A stretch of 64,000 bases of DNA from Trema orientale (Eukaryota > Streptophyta > Magnoliopsida > Rosales > Cannabaceae): NCBI GenBank assembly GCA_002914845.1, contig JXTC01000246.1:47761-111760 (forward strand), in the 5' to 3' direction. Made by a program: the position numbers and the translations under genes. Numbering within the stretch: the first letter of the stretch is position 1; each line of letters begins with the position of its first letter. The notes below the pieces were generated by a model. That model was not told where the DNA came from. It was given only the letters and a program-made list of their open reading frames with translations, and ran no database searches. Shown here one piece after another: positions 1 to 15,819 of the stretch.

Positions 1-1070
1 CATAATACAACTCATTATACAATGCTCTAACTGACCTAACTGCCTAACAGAATTAACTAACTCTGACTCAGCAAAGATCTTTCAGTTCTGAGATTACCTT
101 CTCACAGCTGCTGCCACATCATCTATTCCCACTTTAAATCAAAACCACATATCACTTATACAAACAGGACGCTAGAAATTAAATAGATATATTGTTATAT
201 ATATGGATGAGGTTTCATGGGTAAGTACTCTAATTTAGACCATTAGATATTAATCTGATGGCTATAATAATATTAATAATTTTACTAAAATATTTAATAC
301 AAGTAATATATATATAAATATAGAAAGTTATTTAAAATATAAAAAATAGGTAACTTGATAAGTTGGTCAGTTTTTTTTATTAATATTATTATTGTTTATA
401 TTCAAAGTCCTCAAAAAGAGGTATATTTAATAATTAATCTTATCTAAAGTTTAAAAAAAAAAAAAAGAATTCAATTAACATACAAAGTTTAAGCTAATTC
501 ATGTATAAAGTTTTTTATATAAATTTCCTTTCAATATAGTTCTTTATGTATTTTTTTTTTTTTGGTTCATTTTGTTTAATTAACAATGAAGAAAAATAAA
601 ATTTATATTTTTTTTAAAAAAATTGGTTATTCAATTTAAGGTTTAAAAAATAGGAAATTAATTAAAATATGTATAAATTTTAAGCTTTTCACAATTTATA
701 TATACTAAATGAAGAGCCAACTTCACGTATAAAGTTTTTTTTTTAGCAGATTTTTGGTATCATAGTTTTTTTTAATAGAAAAAAGGAAAACAGCGTTCCT
801 AATATAAAATTTATGCCTACCTTTGATTATCTTTTATCAATGAAAAAGAAATTTAATGAAATATTGAATTTATAATAGTACATATAGTTTCAAATTAAAG
901 GTAATTAAAAATAATTAATTTTAAAGTTCAAAATTTAAAAGAAAAGAAATAAAAATATATTATTAATTAATAAATTGAATCAAATGATTTGTTATTGTAG
1001 ATTATTTCTAAGTTAGTCAAACTTATCCATCCATAGAGAAAAACAAAAATACACGTTGAAAACTCACTCT
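1..1070. other. AT-rich spacer without a gene
   Basis: No credible coding region. The sequence is poly-A/T and ATAT-rich. Read on the minus strand, the first ~55 bases contain TGTTAGGCAGTTAGG, which resembles the start of a copia-type LTR running off the window, but too little is present to call it. Confidence 0.5.
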
Positions 1071-1400
1071 ATATATATATAGGGCACTAATCCAGTAGGT
1101 ATTTTTTTTTTACTTATATATTATTTTAGCTAATGAAAATTTATTTTGTATATTTTTTTATATTAAAAGGTAAGAAAGAAATAACATTAATGATGCACGT
1201 CTTTTCATGCACTTCATTATAGCCGTTGGATCACCATTAGATAATGATCCAATAGCTAAAAAAAAATAGTTACACATAGGTTAAAAAAAAAATACTTACT
1301 AGATTGGCAACCATATATATGTATGCTAAAAAAAAATACTTATACATAGGTAAAAAAAAAAAAATACCTACTGAATTGACAACCATATATATATATATTT
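1071..1400. mobile_element. Small foldback MITE-like element with a duplicated right end
   Basis: The left arm (about 1071-1120, containing ATCCAGTAGGTATTTTTT) is the reverse complement of a right arm near 1285-1330 and again of a second copy near 1335-1395. The middle carries GCCGTTGGATCACC. No coding capacity. The second right arm looks like a local ~65 bp tandem duplication. Family not identified. Confidence 0.5.
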
Positions 1401-3050
1401 GAGAAATAGGATCCGTTCACTAATCGTAATAATGATCTTATCAGGTTTATCTCAATACCTGCACAATTAGTCTCCACTGAGTTGTCGAACGCATATGCCT
1501 ATACTTTTTTTTTCCTTTTTTTTTCAATGAATAATGATAAATAATTCCAATTTAAAAATTTTTTCTTCATAATATACTTCATTTCGCTTTCAAGCTCGAT
1601 CCTTAGGCTCTCTTCACGCACAAAATATATGTATGACAAAATTTATAAGCGTATAATGGTTTGGATTCCAAGTAAATATATTACGGTTTGGATTCCACGT
1701 AAATATATTCATTGTAACCCTTCATCGTTATCTTCTTCAATGGATAAAGAAAATTTTCAAAATAAAAATAATTAGAATAGAGATCGGAGATATCGTGGGG
1801 TGTATAGCGTAAGTTTAATATAGGGTATTATATACTTGTATATTTTGGTCTTTTCAACATAAGGTTACGTACGTAATAAAAAAAAATGGAATAAAAGGTG
1901 CCTTTTTGCATTTTAAGAGTGCGAACATAGTCGTCCAAAACTATATTGACACCACGTATTTGTTTTATAACTAAATTATATCTATTGACAGAAAAATAAT
2001 TAGACATTCCTAGCCAGAACAAAAAATAAATAAAATTTTCATCATCTATTTATGTTATTCTTTTAATTTGAATTAGTTTAATAGAAATAATTCCCAGTTA
2101 AATAAAAGTTTAATGGTCAAAAATAAAATCTTAGTCAAATATGACTAGTGGAAAAAATGCATGAGTAAATTTTTCGAATTTTACAAGGTGTTAGTTAAAA
2201 TATTTTTATCTAGTATGTGTCACTCAAATTTTGACATAAAACAGAGAGTCTGTCAGTATCATTTTTTAAATGTTAGGAGGTGTTAGCATAAATATTTGGA
2301 TCTAGTTGGTATTACTGTAATTTTAACAAAAATTAAAGAGTGAATTATTGTATTTTCTCTATATTAAATAAGACCCTAAGCCTAGTTCAAAAAATTATTC
2401 TTTTCAAAAGAAAAACAAACACACAAACAAACGTAACGCAGAACCAAGTCCTTTTCTTATTTTTTCTTTTTTTTGATAAAACAAAACCAAATCATATCGA
2501 GCCATACTAAAAAGAAACAAAACATGGCACCATTCTTATGTAATAGATGTATCAACAACCACATAAGAAACAATGTATGTGGGCGTTTTAATGAATATAA
2601 TAATTAGGGTCAATAATACTTGGTGTCAAATGGTGCTATTGTTTTAGCTTTTTTGTTTTTTTTTTTTTTTCTGATCATATTATAAAATAATATTATTTTT
2701 CATTAGCATTCAAAAGATTTTACATGTCACCATTTAGATTGTGTACTCACATAGAAAGATTATTCTTTGTGTCACTTTGGACGCCCCGTAAGATCACATT
2801 TTAATTGCTTATCTAGTATATATTCTTTGTCAATATATATTGTATTATTCTTTAGTGGTCCAATTTATCTATGACTATGATTACAAAAGGACACAAAATT
2901 ATTTTACCCAATTATCTCAGGAGTCTTTAAATTTGACTAATGGACAAGGATTAAAATGTAAAAATAAAATACATTTTCTTTAATTTATAATTTAATAGGT
3001 CTAATTTTCTATTTCATAAAAGAAATATATCCCATCGTTAATTCCCTTTT
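1401..3050. other. Gene-free AT-rich spacer
   Basis: No open reading frame with recognisable protein similarity, no RNA gene and no clear repeat structure beyond homopolymer runs. Codon-like structure is absent on both strands. Confidence 0.5.
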
Positions 3051-3072
3051 CACAATAAAAGAAGAAATGTTA

Positions 3073-3262
3073 ACTATGTGTAGCCAAGATGCTCTTTTAG
3101 CCAACTGGGGCTAGCTCAGTTGGTCCAAGGCTTTAGAGATATGTGTGTGAGTTTAGGAGGTCATGGGTTCAAGCCTTAATAGTGTATGTGTAATATTTTT
3201 CTTTAAATTTGTAGTAAGTGGTGGTCATTAGTTAAGTTCCACTTTTTTAAAAAAATAAAAAT
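3073..3262 (+). mobile_element. tRNA-derived SINE-like element
   Basis: An internal Pol III promoter is visible. Box A TAGCTCAGTTGG lies near 3112 and box B GGTTCAAGCC near 3167, about 45 bp later, as in tRNA-headed SINEs. A ~90 bp non-tRNA body follows and ends in an A-rich tail (3246-3262). A likely target-site duplication, AATAAAAGA(A/G)GAAATGT, flanks it near 3055-3071 and 3263-3279. It cannot be a working tRNA because no acceptor stem closes and the spacing is wrong. If the duplication is real, about 35 bp precede box A. Confidence 0.65.
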
Positions 3263-3284
3263 AAAATAAAAGAGGAAATGTCAC

Positions 3285-3958
3285 ATTTGGTTATGCTATT
3301 AGATTATCATTATAGAATTATGCCTAAATGACGTAATCAAACTTTTATTATGAGNTTGTTGAATCTGCTCTGCACGGACATGAAAACTATCACCTGAAGA
3401 AGAAGAAGAATCATATTTTTAAAGTGCGAGACAAGAATGAGTATCAACCCCCATTCCTTTACTTGGGGAACCAACCAATTGGAATATGTTTGGTCCATAA
3501 TTGGAGCTTATTTGGGAATATTTCATGTCAAAGTAACCTACACAAGCTCTACCATTTTAGTCAAGAATTGCAGCTGTGATAAATCTATGGTACAAAACTC
3601 CATTTGAAAGGATGTCGAAAATGAGAAGCTCCTCTTTACCATTGTTTAGTTCTTGAAATTTCTCAAAAAGATCAGGATTAACTTCTGAGATTGTGTAAGC
3701 TAAGCTTCTTTTCGGGGGGGAAACCAAAAAAAAAAAAAAACAAGTCATTTTTGTTTGATTAAAAATTGACAAGGATTGTCAGTAAGAAATAGGACTAATT
3801 CCAAATAAATTAGTTACATTATCATATTGTTGAGTTATGTATGATTTACAGAATCAAGTTAGGAATTATATAAATACATACCAACGTTTTTTTTCGTTAA
3901 GTGATTTAACAACATATTAAGTTAGTGGACGTTGACCAGCAATTTAAAGCTATCTATA

Positions 3959-3996
<38 letters not shown>

Positions 3997-5237
3997 GAAA
4001 ACAGTGGTAGTAATGAATTGATGGTTTTATATAAGTTTGTTAATGTAAAAAAGTTTAGGGGCATGTGGTAGCTTGCTCTTTAATTGCATAAAAGTACGAT
4101 AATTAAATCGGGGCTTTGTTAATCTATTGCAGTGACCTTTTAATGCACTCTTGTTTGCCTCGATTATGGGTGACAAACTTTAGGGTCAACATTAACACTT
4201 ATGTTAGCTGACCTGCAAACGTTTTGACTAACCCATTTCCACTGATTCAAAATTTTGAAATAACAATTGGCCAAAAAAAAAGTTATCTAGGCTTCTGACT
4301 TCCTTTACTTAAATTATCTAGGCTTCTGACTTCCATTACTTTTCCATTACTACATTTATGAAAATTAGCAGCTCTATTCCAAAAACAAGTTTGAATAAAA
4401 CTCAATCACTTTGAAAAAAGAGGGAAACAAAAGGGTAAAAAGGAAGTTAAATACTCCTAACAAGCTTTTTACTAAAAGCTCAGAGCACCAAAAATTGGTA
4501 GTAAGTTCATGCAAAAAAAAAAAAAAAATGGTAGTAAGTATAACCTTGTGGTAAACAAATTTCCTCCCAAAATAAAATGTCTTTTAAACCCTTTAAAAAT
4601 TCTAATTTCCTCAAAAAGTGATATCTTGAAAAACTTAACCAACCCAATACCATAGTTACTCTTTTTACACGTCATTAAATATTTGGTTTCTATTTCTAAA
4701 TGAGATGATTATAGCCAGCCAAAGGCCGAAGGATTAATCAAGTCATTTAAAAGCTTCTATAATGTACAATATTACATGAAAAAAAAAAAAAAAAAACAGA
4801 GTGAGAGAGACAATTCATTCTCATTTTCATGCTCATTACAGACTAGATATTCACACTTTTGTTGAAGAGACCATTATTATGTAGTTGTCATTATTGACAA
4901 GGCTGAAATCGAGTTTGTCACAAAGTGCTTAAATTGCTTGTCTAGCAATGACCAGTTATAATTGATTAAAGAGTTACTTGACATAAGGTAATATGTTTTC
5001 CTTTGGTACTCACTCTGCTCAATAGATTTGGGAAAGCTTGTCACTCTTTTTTTTGGTACTCACTCTGCTAAATAGATTTGGGAAAGCTCGTCACTCTATC
5101 ATTTTTTTTTTCATATATTCTTTTAAATAATCATCTAACAGGATTCGAGCAACAACTCAGAGTTTCTAATAAAAAATAAACATCAAGTGCAAATGAAAGC
5201 AAACCGGAAATCAAAATGAATGTTCAAGAGTCAGAAA
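3285..5237. other. Spacer downstream of LYSA with short tandem duplications
   Basis: No gene is seen. A 34-bp tandem duplication lies at about 4282-4345 (TTATCTAGGCTTCTGACTTC unit), and a 50-bp tandem duplication at about 5002-5099 (TTGGTACTCACTCTGCT unit). The part nearest 5237 should contain the LYSA 3' untranslated region, but no single poly-A signal stands out. Confidence 0.5.
3961..3996. repeat. (TAA)n microsatellite
   Basis: About twelve uninterrupted TAA units. Confidence 0.9.
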
Positions 5238-10100
<4,863 letters not shown>

Positions 10101-10139
10101 TCAGTAAGAAGGATGTGTGTGTTGGAAAGTAGTTGACTT

Positions 10140-11190
10140 TGAATAAGGAACGATGTGAAACGCTGCAACGACATCGACCTGACAAACAACGACAGCGTAA
10201 AAATGACATATAAATAGGAGAATGCGGGATCCATGGAAAACGACATGAACAAAGCAGACGACAATCACTTAAGTCAAAGACAAACACTAAGGCCATGTTT
10301 GGATTTGGAACTTGAATTTTTACTTTTTAGTAGGGAAATTGAAGAAAAAAATAATGAGAAAATATTTTCTTAAAATCCGATAAGATTTCATTTTCGGAGC
10401 TCACTCATAAATTTTTTATTATTGTCTCAATTCTCTAAAATTATTCTAATCAGAACTTTCTGATTAACATTTTTTTTATTCTATTTTTGATAAAATCCAA
10501 ACAAGAAAAGATAGAAATCCTCATTGTTTATTTTCTGTTCTCCTAAATCCAAGCTCCAAACGAAGTGTAGATTAAATTGAAAATTGAAATAATCTGAGAC
10601 GACATCAACTTGACAAATAATGATCACTTCATTAACCGCCTACAACGCAAAAACAGTGCCTAAAATAAAAAATAAAAAAAAAAAAAAAGAAAGAGAAGAA
10701 TAAGCAACATCAACTAGACAAGATAATCGTTTCATCCCTTCAGTAAATGAAATCAACACAAGAACAACATTGAATTGAAAAACGACATGCATTTGAGAAA
10801 CGGCAATACCTATGATTTACCAACTGATTTAATGTAAATGAACACGGCAATAACGCAAGAAACGACATGAACTTGATTGACCTTATCACAGACACAAAGA
10901 GGGAAAAAATATATATATCTAACGCAAAACAACAAAGTATTTAAGAACGACATAACTTGAGAAGACGAGACTTTAAAAAAAAAAAAAAAAAAAAAGAAGC
11001 AGCGTTGAATGGAAAAATCACCTGTCATCTGGAGAAACGACAGTAACGTTAAAAATGATAGCTACCTGATATTATAAACGACAATAACATTAAAAAAATG
11101 GAATTGACTTGAAAAGACGACATCAATTGTAAAACCGATAAAAGCTTCCAAAAACGGCAATGTTTAAATAACGACAGTAGTGCACAATAA
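10140..11190. repeat. Degenerate CGACA-type repeat array upstream of LYSA
   Basis: Variants of AACGACATNAACTTGA and AAACGGCAATAACGTTAAAAA recur about ten times, for example near 10153, 10237, 10597, 10777, 10862, 10944, 11036, 11076, 11120 and 11153. Spacing is irregular (about 40-90 bp). The array is interrupted by a MITE at 10291-10568. No protein is encoded. It begins ~60 bp upstream of the LYSA start codon and so overlaps the probable promoter and leader. Confidence 0.6.
10291..10568. mobile_element. MITE-like element with GTTTGGA termini
   Basis: The left end GGCCATGTTTGGATTTGGAA and the right end, read on the minus strand as CACTTCGTTTGGAGCTTGGA, form imperfect inverted repeats around ~280 bp of non-coding AT-rich DNA. 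Termini of this GTTTGG type are common in plant hAT and PIF/Harbinger MITEs. The target duplication is not clear. Confidence 0.6.
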
Positions 11191-11589
11191 TAAGAACACC
11201 AAAACACAATGACTAGAAAGCACTCTTTCAATTGCTCATAAATGCACACTTGCAAAGACCACATATGGCTCATTCCAAATTAAAGGTACTTAAGTTAGAG
11301 TAGTTGAAAGACTTGCTCATGCATTCGGATTCTATCTCTCTTCTTGCACAAATTAGTTAAGCAAAGTTACAACAACCTTAAGTACAAATGATCTTTTTTG
11401 AGATTATTTCTTATAGTGTGCAAGAAGAAGGTAGGTTGAAGTGAAAAAAGATTGAAAGTATTCACTTAGCATGTACTTCTCAAGATAAGATAAGATAAGA
11501 AAAAGGAATAAGGATAAAGAAGCTGCAGTTATGTCTTTATAGCATAAAATGCAAAAGGAAACAACATAAGGAATTTGTCTGTTTCTTTT
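11191..11589. other. Spacer, no feature recognised
   Basis: Neither a coding region nor a convincing repeat is visible between the CGACA array and the copia fossil. Its right half may belong to the copia remnant. Confidence 0.4.
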
Positions 11590-13385
11590 GCAAAAAGGCT
11601 AAATGTATAAGGTTGATTGTCTCAATCAGTGCCCATAATGATATTGAAATTAAGGAAATACAGAAATTCTCTTATGCGTCTAAGGGTGATAAATACAGTC
11701 TCAATCAATGCCCATAATGATATTGAAATTAAGGAAATATATAAATTCTCTTATGCATTGGCAGTGGAGAATCTTATGTATGTTCAGGATTGTTAGGCAG
11801 ATATTAATAACCCTTGTGTGGATCATTAAGTAGTAGCATAATGTAGAATTTAGATACAACATTAGTTTATGTGCTTACTTATCAGAAATTAGAGAAATTT
11901 CAGAGATCATTGGCCAGGTATTCCGATTCTGATTTCGTTGGATGCCTATATAGTTAAAGATCCACTTCTGGTTATATAAATTTACTAAATAGAGGAGCTA
12001 TTTGAAAGAGTGTTAAATAAACACTTACAGCTTTTTCACTACAAAGCAAAGTATATATATCTTGTTATAAGGCATCGATTTATGATATATAACTGCAGAA
12101 TTTTATCACCAGGCTGCAAGCTATGGTTGATTTTAAAAGACCACTAAGGAATTAATGTGATAATTAAGCCGCATTGTTGTATTCTGATAACAACAAAAAC
12201 TCTTGAAGTCAAAGCATATAGACTTTAAGTTATATGTTGTTAAAATAAAGTATTCAGAGTTGACTAGTGTCTAAGGAACATATAAGTACAAACTCCATCA
12301 TAGTGGCCACTCACTAAAGATTTATTACCTAAGGTGCTTTCATGAGCATATTGCTCATAATGGTATTGTATTTTAAAGATGTGCAGTTTCAATGGGAGTT
12401 TGTAATTTGGTCCAGATATTCATTAGTGACACTTATTCCTTGTTTAATTTCTGCAGAATATGATCGATAGTTTTTTGTAAACTCTAAATCCAGATATGAT
12501 ATTTATCATATTATAATCTTTCCTACTGCGGTTTAAGTATAAAGTTTGCGGTAATACATTAAGAGGAAAGACTAAGGTTGATCTCATTTCAGTTTAAAGC
12601 AGGACCAAATAGAAATAGGCATGTAAGATCACTTTTCGTGTAATTTCCATGCCACACATCCATACTCTATGTCATTGCGTGTATTGATTTGATAATCATT
12701 GATAGGTTTAGTTGCCTACCTAAGTGTAATGAAAGCCGCTTTAGTTTCATGTTAATATACAAAATAGTTCAGATTGTCTTAAGGGGTAATTTCTCAATTG
12801 ACAGTAATAAAATGTGTACTCAAGTTTTCATTATATAATTGTCTCAGGAAAAACTCATGTAGCCCAAACAAGAGATTGTTAGGTTATACGAATATATAAC
12901 CTAATTGTGGGCCATAAGTTTTCTAAATAACAATTATATATTAGGGTTGTCTAATTAAGTGGGGTCATTAAGTGATCTAATTGAAGGCTCAGGAAGTTAC
13001 CTATTAAGTGTGGACTCTGTAATGTGTGATTACCTAATCCTAGTCTAATAAGGATTGATGGGGTCTCTATTGGTGACTAGTATATAAAGACATAAGTATA
13101 GGGTTTTGGTCTCCAAGCCAAATAGAACGTGTGCTCTTCTCCTATGCCTCCATTAATAGAGAGAGACCCATTGAGCATACATAGAGTATTCTGGCTGTGG
13201 AAGACCTTCTACCCTCAGGCTCTAATCAGTTAATCGCTTCCGTTTACGTGATCTCATCCTTTGCTGTCAAACACGATGGATTTAGGTTAGTCACGGGTTT
13301 CTCTCAATAAATCTTTTTCTGACAATTTGGCATGATAAATTCTGGGATTATATTTGGTTTATTAATCCATTATGTATATCTAACA
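11590..13385 (+). mobile_element. Ty1/copia retrotransposon fossil, 3' part only
   Basis: Fossil of a copia element in plus orientation. Fragments resembling the end of the reverse transcriptase (around 11.6-11.8 kb) and the RNase H region (SDSDFVGCL-like, around 11.92 kb) are followed by non-coding DNA, a purine-rich stretch and one LTR. The 5' half and 5' LTR are not found. It is heavily decayed with many breaks, so it is old and inactive. Confidence 0.75.
12877..13385 (+). repeat. 3' LTR of the copia fossil
   Basis: A 509-bp segment begins TGTTAG and ends CTAACA, a terminal inverted hexamer of the kind that bounds LTRs. It follows a purine-rich tract and contains a TATATAAAG box near 13080. 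Only one LTR is present in the window, so age cannot be estimated by LTR divergence. Confidence 0.7.
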
Positions 13386-14816
13386 CTACATATATGCAAA
13401 TACTCAAGAGAAATATATATATATACTATTCAAAGTGATTTCTCGTTAATGGCAGTAGAGTTCATTTCTATCATTTCATAAATTTATAAATATTAAAAGT
13501 ACGTTAAAATTCTTTTGACTAAGAGATGAACATTAATTTATAGAAACTTATGAGTTTTAATGAGGATAATTGTTAATAGGGCAACAAATAGTATATATGC
13601 AAATACATCAAGTACATACATGGATATACTGAGAGAAAAGACAAATATACTTTGTAAGCATGATTTCCTATTAATAACCATAAAATTCATTTTCTACAAT
13701 CCCATGAACTTATAAATGTTAAAAAATAGATAAAAATCTCTAAATTAAAAAGTAGACATTAATTTTTTAAAATTTTGGCTTTTGATTAGGGCAATTTTGG
13801 TAGTTATTTTCAATGATTATCTAATTGGGTCATTTAGCTATAAAATAAAAACATAATTTGTGACCAAATCTAGAAAAATTTTCAAAATTAAGGAGAGAAT
13901 TAAGATAATACACGGGAAATTAATAATATGATTAAACCTTAAAAATAAAAAATACTTGGAATAGGTGCAATAGGAATACAGCCTAAAGCCTAAAGGATAG
14001 TTCTCTTGCCTCCTGTGCAAGCATTAGAGAAATAGAAACGGAAATGGCATGTTCTTCTTAAGTTGGGAAAATGTCGTTTTGTCGTTCAAGTTTGCCGCCT
14101 TTATCGACTATAACGACAAGTCGTTTATCGAATCTTGCTTTCCTAAAGTATACACGATTTGCCATTTTGTCCAATGACAGGCAGTAGTGGAAGGGGAACC
14201 AGTTCTTTCATCCCGTGTGGCCACGAGGAAACCATTATTGTAGTTATTCTTTTTAGTATTCTTAGTCATAAAATGTTAGGCCTTAAATAGGACTCAACTC
14301 TTTTTATACGACAAATCCATAATAGCTTTAAGCCCATAAAAATTAGAATAAATATTATTTTAACTAGGATTTGACTCATGCACAGAAAGTTGAAAACCAA
14401 CCAAAATTTTAGTAACATAAAAGTTAATTTTTTGTGGAGACAAAAATTAGAATTTTTTTTTAAAAAAAAGAATAGATGATATTTTAAATATTAAAATTTG
14501 TGTAGGGATAATGGCCGCCACTTGGGCCCATGTGGCTCCGCCAGTGGTGACAAGTTAGCTAATGCCTAATACGACACTACCTATTGTTTGATCCTAAAGC
14601 CACTTGTTACTTAGTTATCCCAATCCTATCACAGTCTCACAAATGCCAAACAAGGCCTAGACTCACTAGCATTGATTTTGCCATAGTATTATATATAAAA
14701 GCGCAATTCGTCTCTTTAAACTTTGTTGCATAAATGTAATGTCGTTTATCTACGTGAAAGATGTTGTTTAATAGGAAAGGAAGTATCGTATTACATTAGA
14801 ATATTGAAAAAGCATA
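13386..14816. other. Gene-free spacer
   Basis: AT-rich, with no protein or RNA gene recognised. A purine/pyrimidine-mixed patch near 14050-14110 (GTCGTTTTGTCGTT-like) weakly resembles the repeat array at 10.1-11.2 kb. Confidence 0.45.
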
Positions 14817-15197
14817 TCGTATTTTTAATCCTTAAACAATAACTCAAATTTCATTTCAGTTTTTTGAATTCTAGAATATCTCAAATTTGGTCCATGAATT
14901 GCACTTTTGTCTTAGTCTGGTTCTGAACCTTAAAATATCACATTCGGCTACCTCTTAATTCTAATTGTGATTTTTTTTTGTTCAGATGTTAGTTTCGGTC
15001 CTTGATCTTTAAGTGGATTCATCAAATTGAAGATATATAGGGACCAAAACTGAGGCAAAAAATTTAAATTAATAAACTATGACATTTGAAAAATTATGAA
15101 ATAAATTGAAACAAAATCATAGATCAAGGACCAACCTCGGGACATTTCGAAAGTCCAAAATTGGATTTGAGTTATTTTTTAGGGATTGAAAATAAGT
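14817..15197. mobile_element. Decayed foldback element
   Basis: The left part (TTTTTAATCCTTAAACAATAACTCAAATTTCA) and the right part read on the minus strand (TTTTCAATCCCTAAAAAATAACTCAAATCCAA) are inverted copies. Both continue inward with a TTGGTCC..GA motif. About 380 bp in all, non-coding, diverged. Confidence 0.55.
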
Positions 15198-15211
15198 CAT
15201 TTGTTCATAGG

Positions 15212-15385
15212 GGATGGCTACGGTAGGGGCGTCCCTACGTAGGGTCATGCCTTAATTATCGTTGGATGGGAATCTGTGGGGAATAACGGGAATCTGTGGA
15301 GAATCTATTTATATACAGATTCTCATCCAACGGTGAATAGACAGGGTCCTACGTAGGGGCTCCCCTACTGTAGACGCGCCCTTGT
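15212..15385. mobile_element. Short palindromic MITE
   Basis: About 174 bp with ~45-bp terminal inverted repeats. The left end GGGCGTCCCTACGTAGGG matches the right end read on the minus strand. The arms are GC-rich in an AT-rich neighbourhood, and an inner pair (GAATCTGTG..CAGATTC and ATCGTTGGATG..CATCCAACGGT) extends the palindrome almost to the centre. No coding capacity. Confidence 0.75.
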
Positions 15386-15819
15386 TCATAACTTTTTCAA
15401 TTTATATTTTAGGGGTGAACAAAATACCAAATATCTTGACAATTGATCAATTTGAATTGAAACAGACATATCAAAAGTCTGGTAAGTCAGTACTTAGGTT
15501 TTGATATTAAGTCCAAACTCGAAAGAACTTAAATCTGATACACTAAACCGAATAACAAATTCTTATATTTTTTCCTAGAGACAAACCCAAATCTAATCAT
15601 AAACCAACAATATCATTATTGTTTTTGGTCGGTCCTTGGTTACCATTTTCTCCCACACAAAACCCCAAAACCCGAAAACCTGCTCAATATTCACCCTTCG
15701 ATTATATAGATACATACAAATTTCTAATAGCCAAAATATCCCTAATTCAAATGCAAATTCCTTTGTGGCAAAGCCTAATATGGTTTCCTAACCAAACATC
15801 AAACTACGTGTGTGTCTGA

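Noticed and set aside
3107-3180. A genuine tRNA gene
   Set aside because: Boxes A and B are good but there is no acceptor stem pairing or anticodon arm; better explained as a SINE head.
3961-3996. CRISPR-like or other spaced array
   Set aside because: It is a plain trinucleotide microsatellite, and the genome is eukaryotic.
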